64,000 bases of DNA from Methylococcaceae bacterium (GTDB taxonomy: Bacteria; Pseudomonadota; Gammaproteobacteria; Methylococcales; Methylomonadaceae), in the NCBI GenBank assembly GCA_006844705.1, contig SPJS01000061.1:1-64000 (forward strand), read 5' to 3'. The position numbers and the translations under genes were made by a program. Positions 25,483-37,163 of the stretch are shown piece after piece (position 1 is the first letter of the stretch; each line of letters starts with the position of its first letter). The notes below the pieces were generated by a model. That model was not told where the DNA came from. It made no database searches and was given only the letters and a program-made list of their open reading frames with translations.

Positions 25483-26817
25483 TTATTTTTCAAATAATGC
25501 AATCGACTCAACATGCGCCGTTTGGGGAAACATATCCATGACCCCCGCTTTAATCAACTTGTAGCCATGCTCATTAACCAGTATCCCGGCATCACGCGCA
25601 AGTGTCGACGGGTTACAAGACACATAAACAATACGTTGCGGATTCCAGTGCTTGAAATTATGCAAAATTTCAGCGGCCCCGGCACGTGAAGGATCCAGCA
25701 GAATCTTGTTAAATTTCTTTTTACTCCACGGCATTTCACTGACATCTTTGCTTAAATCCGCCACATGAAATTCTACATTACTGATGGTGTTAATCTCGGC
25801 ATTATGCCGGGCGTGTTTAACCAACGGCAGATCACCTTCTACCCCGGTGACATACCCTGCCTTCGTCGCCATCGGCAAGGTAAAATTGCCCAAACCACAA
25901 AACAAATCCAGCACGTTGTCTTCTTCGTTTAGTGCCAATGCATCAATTGCGCGTTTAATCATTTTGCGATTAATCTCATAATTGACCTGGGTGAACATCG
26001 CCGGTCGAAACTCGAAGGTAATGCCATATTCCGACAAGCTGTAGGTTGGAATCACTTCTTCATCACCCGGTATCGGCGCAATCGTATCCGGCCCTTTCGG
26101 TTGCAGACAAATGCTCATCCCCATTTGCTTGCCAAAGGCACTCATGATCTGCTTGTCTCCATCGGTGGGGGGGACCAAAACACGGAATGCCAACACACAC
26201 TGATCATCCCCAATGGCGACTTCAATTTGCGGAATTTTGTCGCGCACAGTTAATTTGCCTATCATGTCGGACAAATTCAACAGATTCTCACCCACCAGAG
26301 GATGCATCACCTTACAGCTGTCAATTTCTGCCAGAAACGGATTGCGCCGTTCGCGAAATCCCACCAGGACGCGTCCTTTCTTGGCTACGTATTTCACGCC
26401 CATGCGTGCTTTACTGCGATAGCCCCAATGCGGCCCCGTCAAAGGCTCCCATATGTGTTCCAGCGCAACTTTTCCAATGTGTGAAAACTGCTCCTTCAGC
26501 AAATCTTCCTTATAATGAATTTGCTGTTCATCATCGACATGCTGAAAACTGCACCCGCCACACACGCCAAAATGCGGGCATGGTGGGCTGACACGATGTT
26601 CAGATGCGGTGATAACCTCACTGACCTTGCCTTCGGCAAAATCCTTGCGGATATCGGTATAGATAAATTCAACTGTTTCACCAGGCAATGCTTCATCAAT
26701 GAAAACCACCTTGTTTTCAACATGAGCCACACCGCGCCCGTCATGAGTTAGCGATTCGATGTCTGTATTTACAGCCTGTTCGGGTAATTTCTTCTTGCGT
26801 GTACGTCTTCCAGCCAT
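25483..26817 (-). CDS. rlmD: 23S rRNA (uracil-1939-C5)-methyltransferase
   Basis: The 444-residue protein has an N-terminal TRAM domain (residues 8-68) and the iron-sulfur cysteines CPHFGVCGGC near 80-90, with a further cysteine in DSCKVMH near 168. A SAM domain (NVLDLFCGLGNFTLP) and the catalytic cysteine in YVSCNPSTLARD near 398 follow. It methylates U1939. It sits between the ydbL-like lipoprotein gene and the L,D-transpeptidase gene with almost no gaps. Confidence 0.95.
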   Translation of the reverse strand: MAGRRTRKKKLPEQAVNTDIESLTHDGRGVAHVENKVVFIDEALPGETVEFIYTDIRKDFAEGKVSEVITASEHRVSPPCPHFGVCGGCSFQHVDDEQQIHYKEDLLKEQFSHIGKVALEHIWEPLTGPHWGYRSKARMGVKYVAKKGRVLVGFRERRNPFLAEIDSCKVMHPLVGENLLNLSDMIGKLTVRDKIPQIEVAIGDDQCVLAFRVLVPPTDGDKQIMSAFGKQMGMSICLQPKGPDTIAPIPGDEEVIPTYSLSEYGITFEFRPAMFTQVNYEINRKMIKRAIDALALNEEDNVLDLFCGLGNFTLPMATKAGYVTGVEGDLPLVKHARHNAEINTISNVEFHVADLSKDVSEMPWSKKKFNKILLDPSRAGAAEILHNFKHWNPQRIVYVSCNPSTLARDAGILVNEHGYKLIKAGVMDMFPQTAHVESIALFEK

Positions 26818-27402
26818 TTACTTTTGCTTCCAGCTCCCATCACCCAATTGATACCACCAGCCGGAATGCGCGTTACTGATCCAGCGTTTGGCAAAGGTTG
26901 CCTTGATTTTACCGGTCCATTCAGGATGTCCATTGGCATTGGCAATGGCTTGATATAAGCGATTACGATCAGCATTTTCCGCCTGTACCAGCTTGTTCAC
27001 CCGGTTGCGTTCATTTAGTGGCACGCCACTGGGAACCGTTAACATACCGTCATTCTTAATCGCCAGCATTTCGCGATTATAGTAACCATTAAGCTGTGCA
27101 TAGCGGCTTTTCATACTGGCTCTGATGCGCCTGATTTCCGGCGTATCTGCATTGAGATTGGGTTCAGCATGGGCCGGTTTGACCAACACATCAAGTACAC
27201 TTTGCAATGCCAATGCAAGCGTTGATACTGCTGGTCTGCTGGATTGGGGAGGTAACGCAGAGTCACTTTCCGGCGGCTGATTCTGCTGAATTTCCCTGAT
27301 GATTTCATCGGCCACTTTTTCAGCCGCTGCCGCCGGAAAATATATATTTATTGTCACGCAGGCCGTTAAAAAAAACACGGCCAACACAGGTAGCTTGTTC
27401 AT
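26818..27402 (-). CDS. DUF1318 (YdbL-like) lipoprotein
   Basis: The 194-residue protein has a short signal and lipobox (FFLTACV, cysteine near 15), then INIYFPAAAAEKVADEIIREI. The conserved DUF1318 core occupies residues 100-185 (IRASMKSRYAQLNGYYNREMLAI, ... GWWYQLGDGSW). In enterobacteria YdbL works with YdbH and YnbE in lipid transport to the outer membrane. It follows the ydbH-like gene by 12 bases. No separate ynbE is present. Confidence 0.82.
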   Translation of the reverse strand: MNKLPVLAVFFLTACVTINIYFPAAAAEKVADEIIREIQQNQPPESDSALPPQSSRPAVSTLALALQSVLDVLVKPAHAEPNLNADTPEIRRIRASMKSRYAQLNGYYNREMLAIKNDGMLTVPSGVPLNERNRVNKLVQAENADRNRLYQAIANANGHPEWTGKIKATFAKRWISNAHSGWWYQLGDGSWKQK

Positions 27403-27414
27403 GATTACTCCAAA

Positions 27415-29469
27415 TTATTGAACGACAATTTGCGAACGATTTAACACACGCTGTAACCGCTGCATCAGTACATTCCAGTCAATGCGGGGATTATAGCCGA
27501 TCACATCAATTCTGGGCAGTCCGCCTCCTTTGACCAGGTAATAACCATTTTCAGCGGCTTGTACACCCATCACCTGACAGACGCCGTTTTTGAGATAGCA
27601 TCCCATACCGAGTTCGTCATAGCTGAATTCCTCGAAAAAACGCATAAAACTGCGTGATAGGGCATCCACAGCACCGCCCCCACCAATGCTGGCGATATTG
27701 TTTACCGCTCGCTGGCTGATGCGATGCTCACTGTCATCACCTTCTGGTGTCCCCAGCCAGGCATAAAAGCTGACCGGCTGCCAGTTTTCCAAATATACAT
27801 TTTTGGCAAACCCGGACAGCCTCCCGGAAATCCCACCGATATCAAACTTATGCGTCAGCGCATGCAAATCAAGATTATTAAATTCAAGTTCGGTATAAAA
27901 CCGTGCAAAATCGGTAAACATGCCAGATGAAGCGAGTTTGGAAATGCGTACTTCACCATCAAATGCATTGACGACCAACTCACCATCCAGATCCAGTTTT
28001 TTATCACGGTAACGCACCGAAGGAATCACTCCGTTCAATACACCGGTTAAGGGTTTCCAGTTCATCGCCTCGGCAAGTTGCGCCAAAGATAAGTCAGTCA
28101 CTTTGCCTTTAAAATGCACGTCCGCATCACCCACTTTGAGAAACTCGAACCCAAAATGTTCAATGGTAAATTCTCCTCCCAGCATGGGCAAGTGTGCTTT
28201 ACGGATTAAATCGAACTGCTTGCCATACACTGCAAAATCAAGACGCCCGGCATCAACAGGAACGGCCTTGACTTTCAGGTTTTGCCATTTTATGTACGAC
28301 GCCTGTCGACGTTCTCTTGTTTGATGCCAGTAAATCATGCCCTCTGCCTGTTGCAAGGCAATCCGCTGTTTTGGATCAGTAATGCCCAGTTGTTCAACGT
28401 GCAACTCAGCCGCCACTAATTGATTGTTATTGATATCAATCTGTGTCTGCACCCCCCCCGATAAACCCAATTGCTCAATGATACCGGTTTCCCAAAATGG
28501 CCATAAATATACCGGTACCGTATTCACCAGCACGGGAATGGAAGCATTCACCCGCGCAGATGAAAGTATCGGCGTAGATTTGAGTGCCAGTTTTGCCTGG
28601 CCATGAATATCAAATAATGTTCCCTGATCCATTTGAAACTTGCTCAGATTGATTTGCCTGGTCGATAAATCCACTGTTCCCTGCAGATGTGCATTCAAAT
28701 TGTCGAGTTGATTGAAATCAATGAACAAGGGGTCAAAAAACAACCCGCCTTTGCTGATGTTTAAATGGCTTTGCCAATGCCATTTTTTTTTATGTGATGC
28801 GTTTAACGTAAGTTGCATTGCCAATGCATCGGTAAGCAATTTGTCATCCAAGGACGATAAAGACACCTTATGCGTGTTGATGTTAACGGAGGCAGCGTTA
28901 ATCCGGCTGTTACGCCCCTTCAAATTGGCTTGTATTGCCACGCTGCCGTTTATCTCCTGAATATTTTTTATGGCAAAAAACTGTTTGATTTTTGACAGCG
29001 AAAGCTTTTTAGCATTGAGTTTTACTTGCCAGCGCCCGTCCCGTTCCTGGGCTTGCAAATTGATTCTGCCTGATAACAGGGGCAGACGCGTAATGTTCAA
29101 TCTAGCCTTGTTGTCTTTCACTAACAGCGAAAAATCAAACTCAGGTTTGCCCAGGTTTTTATGACTGATTTTGCCGCGGCCCTGGTGACAATGGATTTGC
29201 CCTTCAGACCATTGAAACTGGCCGCAGCTGAGTTGAATAACTTTTAACTGATTCAACGGTGCAGGCAATAACAGCTCGCCGGATTTCAGTGTAAAAATGC
29301 TATGTTGATGTGACAGCTGTTTGAGTTGTAGCGTAGCATTACGAATTTTAAATCCGTTTGCAGATATTTCGTCTACCTGCAATTGAAAGGATTCAAGCGC
29401 CAGACAAGGTGAAACAAATAGACTTAGACAACAAGCATTTACCCACAGCGCAATTTGTCTCACCGTCAA
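27415..29469 (-). CDS. ydbH: YdbH-like AsmA-family intermembrane transport protein
   Basis: The 684-residue protein has an N-terminal signal or anchor (ALWVNACCLSLFVSPCLA). It is made of repeating beta-strand patterns with alternating hydrophobics, as in AsmA/TamB-like groove proteins. The C-terminal part (GGGAVDALSRSFMRFFEEFSYDELGMGC) is characteristic of YdbH. It would span the periplasm and move phospholipids. It is shorter than E. coli YdbH (about 880). The start is TTG at 29469 or GTG two codons later. It follows cysM by two bases. Confidence 0.8.
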   Translation of the reverse strand: MTVRQIALWVNACCLSLFVSPCLALESFQLQVDEISANGFKIRNATLQLKQLSHQHSIFTLKSGELLLPAPLNQLKVIQLSCGQFQWSEGQIHCHQGRGKISHKNLGKPEFDFSLLVKDNKARLNITRLPLLSGRINLQAQERDGRWQVKLNAKKLSLSKIKQFFAIKNIQEINGSVAIQANLKGRNSRINAASVNINTHKVSLSSLDDKLLTDALAMQLTLNASHKKKWHWQSHLNISKGGLFFDPLFIDFNQLDNLNAHLQGTVDLSTRQINLSKFQMDQGTLFDIHGQAKLALKSTPILSSARVNASIPVLVNTVPVYLWPFWETGIIEQLGLSGGVQTQIDINNNQLVAAELHVEQLGITDPKQRIALQQAEGMIYWHQTRERRQASYIKWQNLKVKAVPVDAGRLDFAVYGKQFDLIRKAHLPMLGGEFTIEHFGFEFLKVGDADVHFKGKVTDLSLAQLAEAMNWKPLTGVLNGVIPSVRYRDKKLDLDGELVVNAFDGEVRISKLASSGMFTDFARFYTELEFNNLDLHALTHKFDIGGISGRLSGFAKNVYLENWQPVSFYAWLGTPEGDDSEHRISQRAVNNIASIGGGGAVDALSRSFMRFFEEFSYDELGMGCYLKNGVCQVMGVQAAENGYYLVKGGGLPRIDVIGYNPRIDWNVLMQRLQRVLNRSQIVVQ

Positions 29470-29471
29470 TA

Positions 29472-30359
29472 TCAGTTAAACACGCCTGTTGATAAATAAC
29501 GATCACCACGATCACAAATAATGGCGACCAAAATAGCGTTTTCAATTTGTTTGGCAACCTGTAACGCTGCATATACTGCCCCACCCGAGGAAATACCGCA
29601 AAATATGCCTTCTTTTGCCGCCAGGTCGCGCGCAGTATTCTCTGCGGATTCCTGATCTACTTCAATGATGCGATCGACTCGCTTTTCTTCAAAAATCTTC
29701 GGCAGATATTCTTTGGGCCAGCGGCGAATCCCCGGTATTTTTGATTCACCTTCCGGTTGCACGCCAACAATTTCAATCGCCGGATTTTGTTCTTTTAAAT
29801 AACGTGAGGTTCCCATGATCGTCCCGGTGGTGCCCATCGCACTGACAAAATGGGTGACTTTTCCATCAGTATCCCGCCAGATTTCCGGCCCGGTGCCAGT
29901 ATAATGCGACAAAGGATTATCAAAATTGGCAAACTGATTGAGAATCTTGCCCTTGCCTTCCGCTTCCATTTGTATGGCCAGATCAATCGCCGCCTCCATG
30001 CTACCCTTGGCCGGGGTTAAAATGATGTCCGCCCCATAGGCTTTCATCGATGCTTTGCGCTCTTCGCTCATGTTATCCGGCATAATCAAAATCATTTTGT
30101 AGCCTTTAATCGCCGCCGCCATGGCCAATGCAATACCGGTATTACCACTGGTCGCCTCAATCAGACAATCCCCCGGTTGAATATCACCGCGCGCTTCAGC
30201 TTGCTGGATCATGCTCAATGCCGGCCGATCCTTAACCGACCCGGCAGGATTATTTCCTTCCAGCTTGACCAGTACACTATTATTATTCGCCACCGGCAAA
30301 CGTTGCAAACGCACTAACGGGGTATTGCCGACAAATGATTCAATTGTAGGAAAATCCAT
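29472..30359 (-). CDS. cysM: Cysteine synthase B
   Basis: The ATG at 30359 has a ribosome site (GGCGAG), unlike the longer frame from 30386. The 295-residue PLP enzyme shows VKLEGNNPAGSVKDRPA with the PLP lysine near 44, EATSGNTGIALA, a TGTIMGTSRYL phosphate loop, and GISSGGAVYAA. It makes cysteine from O-acetylserine and sulfide or thiosulfate. CysM rather than CysK is indicated by the overall pattern and the ARGDIQPGD segment. Confidence 0.93.
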   Translation of the reverse strand: MDFPTIESFVGNTPLVRLQRLPVANNNSVLVKLEGNNPAGSVKDRPALSMIQQAEARGDIQPGDCLIEATSGNTGIALAMAAAIKGYKMILIMPDNMSEERKASMKAYGADIILTPAKGSMEAAIDLAIQMEAEGKGKILNQFANFDNPLSHYTGTGPEIWRDTDGKVTHFVSAMGTTGTIMGTSRYLKEQNPAIEIVGVQPEGESKIPGIRRWPKEYLPKIFEEKRVDRIIEVDQESAENTARDLAAKEGIFCGISSGGAVYAALQVAKQIENAILVAIICDRGDRYLSTGVFN

Positions 30360-30513
30360 ATTTTTTCTCGCCACCAAAATTGGCATCAGTATAACTTTTT
30401 ATCCCTGAGCAGACATAGCTTGAACAATTAAATGAAGAATTTATCCTATTTGACTGAACATCATTTTAGCCATTCCATTTACTCTTAAGGCCAAAGCTTT
30501 ATAAAATGACTGG

Positions 30514-31770
30514 ATGAAATTATCTTCCACTTCCTCTCAAGCAGATGATGTCCGCATGCGCGGCTTTAAGCAGCGCTCACCTGTTGACGACATCATCAGC
30601 TGGCTTGACCAACAATCAATACATCTGCAAACCGAAACCATCAATATTCAGGATGCCTGCGGCAGAATACTCGCCGAAGACATCACGAGCAATATTAATA
30701 TCCCCAGCTTCAGCCGTTCGATGATGGATGGCTATGCCATCAAGGCGTCTGATGCACAAGGGGCTAGTAGTTATAATCAATTACAACTGGATATTGTCGG
30801 AAAATCCATGCCCGGACAAGGCGCGGATGTCGCCGTAAAGCCAGGCCAAACAGTGCGCATAATGACAGGGGCACCTTTGCCTAACGGTGCTGATGCGGTG
30901 TTACCTGCCGAAAATGTTGAATTTCATGATGACCATATCTTCATTATGGAAAGCGTTGCCCAAGGGCGAAATATTGGTCAGCCGGGTGAAGACATTAAAC
31001 AGGGCCACACTGTTTTACAACAGGGGCGGCGCTTACGGCCACAGGATATTGCCCTGCTGGCTTCCATTGGTTATGAAAATATCGCCATTTTACAGCGACC
31101 CCGCATTAAAATTATTGTTACCGGAAACGAATTATTGCCCGTTGGAAGCACCCCACAAGGTTTTCAAATTGTAAATTCCAATGGCCCGATGCTGGAGGCT
31201 TTGGCGAGACGGGATGGCGCTGACGCAGGACGCTCCGACATTATCAAAGATAACCCTGAACAACTGCGTGATGCGATGCTGAGTGACTGTGATGTCCTTT
31301 TGCTAACCGGGGGCACTAGCGTGGGAGAGGAAGATTTCGTTCCGCTATTATTGGCAGAATTGGGTGAATTGACATTTCACGGGGTAACCATGCGCCCCAG
31401 CCGCTCAACCGGCTTTGGTAAAATCGGAGACACCCTAGTGTTTTTGTTGCCAGGTAATCCTGTGGCCTGCCTGTGTGCATATGATTTCTTTGCCGGCAGA
31501 ACCATTCGCCGCTTTGCCGGTCTACTCCCGCAATGGCCTTATCCAGTCGTGCGCAAAAAACTGAAACACAAGATTTCCTCGATAATTGGACGCACCGATT
31601 ATGCGCGTGTTCGACGCGTAGATGACCAGGTGGAATCAGTGTCAGTCAGTGGCGCCGCCAATATCAGCTCGACTACGGTTGCTGACGGTTTTGTGATTAT
31701 CGCTGCCGATAGCGAGGGTTATCCTGCACAGGCTGATGTTGATGTTTTTTTATACGAACTTCCCTACTGA
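30514..31770 (+). CDS. moeA: Molybdopterin molybdenumtransferase, first copy
   Basis: The 418-residue protein is a full-length MoeA. It has FSRSMMDGYAIKASD near 65, IMTGAPLPNGADAVLP near 115, the GNELLPVG domain III entry near 205, the TGGTSVGEEDF loop near 266 and LPGNPVACL near 310. It inserts molybdenum into molybdopterin. It starts a rightward unit with the second moeA five bases downstream and lies divergent from cysM. Confidence 0.94.
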   Translation: MKLSSTSSQADDVRMRGFKQRSPVDDIISWLDQQSIHLQTETINIQDACGRILAEDITSNINIPSFSRSMMDGYAIKASDAQGASSYNQLQLDIVGKSMPGQGADVAVKPGQTVRIMTGAPLPNGADAVLPAENVEFHDDHIFIMESVAQGRNIGQPGEDIKQGHTVLQQGRRLRPQDIALLASIGYENIAILQRPRIKIIVTGNELLPVGSTPQGFQIVNSNGPMLEALARRDGADAGRSDIIKDNPEQLRDAMLSDCDVLLLTGGTSVGEEDFVPLLLAELGELTFHGVTMRPSRSTGFGKIGDTLVFLLPGNPVACLCAYDFFAGRTIRRFAGLLPQWPYPVVRKKLKHKISSIIGRTDYARVRRVDDQVESVSVSGAANISSTTVADGFVIIAADSEGYPAQADVDVFLYELPY

Positions 31771-31775
31771 TCGAA

Positions 31776-33704
31776 ATGCAAATACAACGACAATTTCTGG
31801 ATGTCATCGACCGTGACCAGGCAAAGCAACGTTTTGAAGCCGCGCTTGATCTGCACCCTTTGGGAGAAGAGTCTGTTGAGCTCAGTTCAGCACTGGGTCG
31901 GGTATTATCACGTGATGTGATTGCCAAGGTAAATGTTCCTTCTTTCGACCGCTCCAATCTGGATGGTTATGCTGTACGTGCGACTGATACCGTAGGTGCC
32001 GATGAACAAAACCCGGTGATGTTGACTTTGCTTGACGAACAAATTGCCGCAGGTGCCCACCCGCAAACAGAATTGCAAGCTGGTGAAGCCATGTTGATTG
32101 CAACCGGTGGTATGCTTCCGCGTGGCGCTGATGCCATCGTCATGGTGGAAAACGCTGATGTGATTGATCATCAGGTGCATGTAAGCAAGCCATCTGCACC
32201 GGGTACAGGTATTGCTTTTGCCGGTACCGATGTCGCCAGTGGTCAAATCATTTTATTCAAGGGTGATCTGCTTAGCAGTCGGGAGACAGGTATTCTGGCT
32301 GCCATTGGTGAGTCTTCAGTGTACTGCTGGCGCAAGCCCATAGTCGCCATCGTCTCGACTGGCGATGAAATTCTCGCACCCGGCAACCCCATGCAGCCGG
32401 GTAAAGTGTTTGATTCCAACGGCCGCATTATTGCCGATGCGGTAACAGAGCTCGGTGGTAAACCGCTTGAACTGGGCATCGCCAACGACAATAAAGAGCA
32501 ATTAAAAGCAAAAATTGAACTGGCTTTGCAGCAGGCTGATATGGTCTTGCTTTCCGGCGGCACCAGTAAAGGCCAGGGTGATTTATCCTATCAGGTTCTC
32601 ACCGACTATGACGACCCGGGTGTTCTGGTACATGGCGTGGCATTGAAACCGGGAAAACCGATATGCCTGGCCGCCACCCGGGGGAAACCGCTGGTTATTC
32701 TGCCCGGCTTCCCGACCTCTGCCATTTTTACTTTTCATGAATTCGTCGCCCCGGTGGTACGCCAGCTTGCTGGATTCCCGCCTGCCAGCATGAGTACGGT
32801 TAACGCTGATCTTGCGGTGCGAATTAATTCTGAAATCGGACGTACTGAATTTGTGTTGGTCAGATTGCTGGAAAATCAGACTGACACTCAGCATCATGAA
32901 ACAAGCCTGACCGCCTACCCCATTGGCAAAGGTTCAGGCAGTGTCACTACTTTCAGCCATGCTGACGGTTTTATTCGCGTTGAACGCCATACCGAAATGG
33001 TGGAAGCAGGCCATAATGTGTCTGTTCAATTGATCAGCCGCGATAGCAAAGCCGCCGACCTGGTGATCATTGGCAGCCATTGTGCCGGTCTGGATTTACT
33101 GATGAGTCAGTTAAAAAAACGGGGCATTCTCACCCGGTTTTTATCCGTTGGTTCCACTGCCGGGTTGAACGCAGTCAAACGCGGCCAATGTGATATTGCC
33201 GGTATCCATTTGTTTGACCCTGAAAGCAACAGTTACAACCACCCGTTTATGTCCGGCAACCTGCAACTGATTCAAGGCTATCGGCGCAGACAAGGGCTGA
33301 TATTCAGAAAAGATGACCCCCGATTTCAAGGTAATGACGCCCAATCAATTATTAATCGAGTCCGGCAATTAGCGGATTGTCGCATGATTAACCGCAACCA
33401 GGGCAGTGGCACCCGGATTCTGATTGACCAGCTGTTGCAAGGCAGCCAGCCGCAAGGCTATCTGGTCCAGACCAGCAATCATCGCGCAGTCATAGCCGCA
33501 ATTGAACAGCAACGGGCTGACTGGGGCGTAGCGATTGAAGCGGTGTTGACTGATCCGCTCGCGTTCTTGCCAATCCAGGATGAAAATTATGACTTTGTAC
33601 TTTCCGAACAAAGTTTGCAAAAATCTTCAGTGCAGCTTTTTTTAGCGTTATTGCAGGAACCATCCATTCAAAACGAGTTGACTGCATTAGGCATCAGCAT
33701 TTAA
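31776..33704 (+). CDS. MoeA fused to a C-terminal periplasmic-binding-like domain
   Basis: Residues 1-410 are MoeA-like (FDRSNLDGYAVRATD, MLPRGADAIVMVE, GDEILAPG, SGGTSKGQGDLSY, LPGFPTSAIFTF). Residues 425-642 are a two-lobed substrate-binding domain (VIIGSHCAGLDLLMSQLKKRG, GQCDIAGIHLFDPESNSYN, SGTRILIDQLL) without a signal peptide. Such fusions are known and are thought to sense or hand over a molybdate- or tungstate-related ligand in the cytoplasm. SGGTSKG differs from TGGTSVG in the first copy, so the two may serve different metals or cofactors. Confidence 0.9.
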   Translation: MQIQRQFLDVIDRDQAKQRFEAALDLHPLGEESVELSSALGRVLSRDVIAKVNVPSFDRSNLDGYAVRATDTVGADEQNPVMLTLLDEQIAAGAHPQTELQAGEAMLIATGGMLPRGADAIVMVENADVIDHQVHVSKPSAPGTGIAFAGTDVASGQIILFKGDLLSSRETGILAAIGESSVYCWRKPIVAIVSTGDEILAPGNPMQPGKVFDSNGRIIADAVTELGGKPLELGIANDNKEQLKAKIELALQQADMVLLSGGTSKGQGDLSYQVLTDYDDPGVLVHGVALKPGKPICLAATRGKPLVILPGFPTSAIFTFHEFVAPVVRQLAGFPPASMSTVNADLAVRINSEIGRTEFVLVRLLENQTDTQHHETSLTAYPIGKGSGSVTTFSHADGFIRVERHTEMVEAGHNVSVQLISRDSKAADLVIIGSHCAGLDLLMSQLKKRGILTRFLSVGSTAGLNAVKRGQCDIAGIHLFDPESNSYNHPFMSGNLQLIQGYRRRQGLIFRKDDPRFQGNDAQSIINRVRQLADCRMINRNQGSGTRILIDQLLQGSQPQGYLVQTSNHRAVIAAIEQQRADWGVAIEAVLTDPLAFLPIQDENYDFVLSEQSLQKSSVQLFLALLQEPSIQNELTALGISI

Positions 33705-33828
33705 GTTTTTGGTCGCATTTATCCGTCCCTATCCACTAAAAATAAAGTATTTCTGAAAACTATTTCCCTATTAATATTCGGCATCCTTTACAATCTGCCC
33801 TTCTCTTTAAAACTAGCAAATCAACAAT

Positions 33829-34527
33829 ATGAGTATCATTCATTTTATCGGCGGTGAAAAAGGTGGTGTAGGTAAGTCTGTATTTTCAAGATTGCTGTCG
33901 CAGTATTTTCTGGATCATTCTCTGGACTATCTGGGGTTTGATGCAGATCAGTCGCACGCAACATTGACCCGATATTATCAGGATTACACACGCGCTATTG
34001 AACTTGATCATTTCGAAAGCATTGATCAGATCATGGAACTGGCGCTGGAAACGGATCGCCATTTATTGATTGATTTGCCAGCACAAAGCCAGCGATTTCT
34101 GGATCGCTGGATTGATGATAATGGCGTATTGGAGATGTGCAGTGAAATGAATATCCCGCTGGTATACTGGTATCTGGTAGACGACGGGCGCGATTCAGTG
34201 GGCTTACTTGACAACTTCATTCACAAATACAATGACATGCTGCATTGTATTGCAGTAAAAAATGAAGGACGCGGCAGTGATTTTGCAGAGATTAACACGT
34301 TATTAGATGGATTGAATGATAACCAACGCTTTCTGCAACAAGGTGTTCTTCCCTCACTGCATGAATCGACCATGCATAAAATTGACAAGCTGGATTTCAG
34401 TTTCTGGGCTGCCGCAAATGCAAAGGATCATGGATTGGATCACCTGTCTTTGATGGAAAGACAACGGACTCGCGTGTGGTTAAAAAAATCCTTCGCAATG
34501 ATTGAGGATAAACTTGGGAATATTTAA
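33829..34527 (+). CDS. ParA/MinD-like ATPase of unknown role
   Basis: The 232-residue protein has a deviant Walker A near the N-terminus (GGEKGGVGKSVFSR), a FDADQS switch and LLIDLPAQ, as in ParA-superfamily ATPases. It has no ParB partner and no plasmid genes around it, so partition is unlikely. The LVDDGRDSVGLLDNFIHKYND region is characteristic of chromosomal relatives. It follows the moeA pair by 124 bases, which hints at but does not prove a link. Its TAA stop is within TTAA, at the edge of a family B fragment. Confidence 0.75.
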   Translation: MSIIHFIGGEKGGVGKSVFSRLLSQYFLDHSLDYLGFDADQSHATLTRYYQDYTRAIELDHFESIDQIMELALETDRHLLIDLPAQSQRFLDRWIDDNGVLEMCSEMNIPLVYWYLVDDGRDSVGLLDNFIHKYNDMLHCIAVKNEGRGSDFAEINTLLDGLNDNQRFLQQGVLPSLHESTMHKIDKLDFSFWAAANAKDHGLDHLSLMERQRTRVWLKKSFAMIEDKLGNI

Positions 34528-34561
34528 GGAACCTCTGATCAAGTCCAATTATTTTTAGCAG
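34524..34561. mobile_element. Family B element, one-ended fragment (B2)
   Basis: TTAA followed by GGAACCTCTGATCAAGTCC and then AATTATTTTTAGC is identical to the reversed right end of the complete element at 13242-13405. The rest is missing; a terminator hairpin follows directly. The TTAA supplies the stop of the ParA-like gene. Confidence 0.8.
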
Positions 34562-34587
34562 AAAAAAGGGGGCGAAAGCCCCTTTTT
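34561..34587. terminator. Bidirectional terminator between ParA-like gene and purA
   Basis: AAAAAAGGGG, loop GCGAAAG, CCCCTTTTTT gives a strong hairpin with T runs on both strands. It serves both convergent genes. Confidence 0.88.
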
Positions 34588-34599
34588 TGTCACTATTGC

Positions 34600-37094
<2,495 letters not shown>

Positions 37095-37114
37095 TTTCAC
37101 TATCCTATACACAC

Positions 37115-37137
37115 AAAACGCCCTACATTGCAGGGCG
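37115..37137 (-). terminator. Intrinsic terminator after hflC
   Basis: On the minus strand the stem CGCCCT, loop GCAATGT, AGGGCG is followed by TTTTG, 27 bases after the hflC stop. It ends just before the hisZ ribosome site, so hisZ-purA may be partly separate from hflKC. Confidence 0.72.
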
Positions 37138-37163
37138 CTTGCATAACTCGAAGTTGTGTTGAG

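Noticed and set aside
33829..34527. Plasmid or integrative element partition locus
   Set aside because: The ParA-like gene has no ParB, origin, integrase or mobilisation gene nearby.
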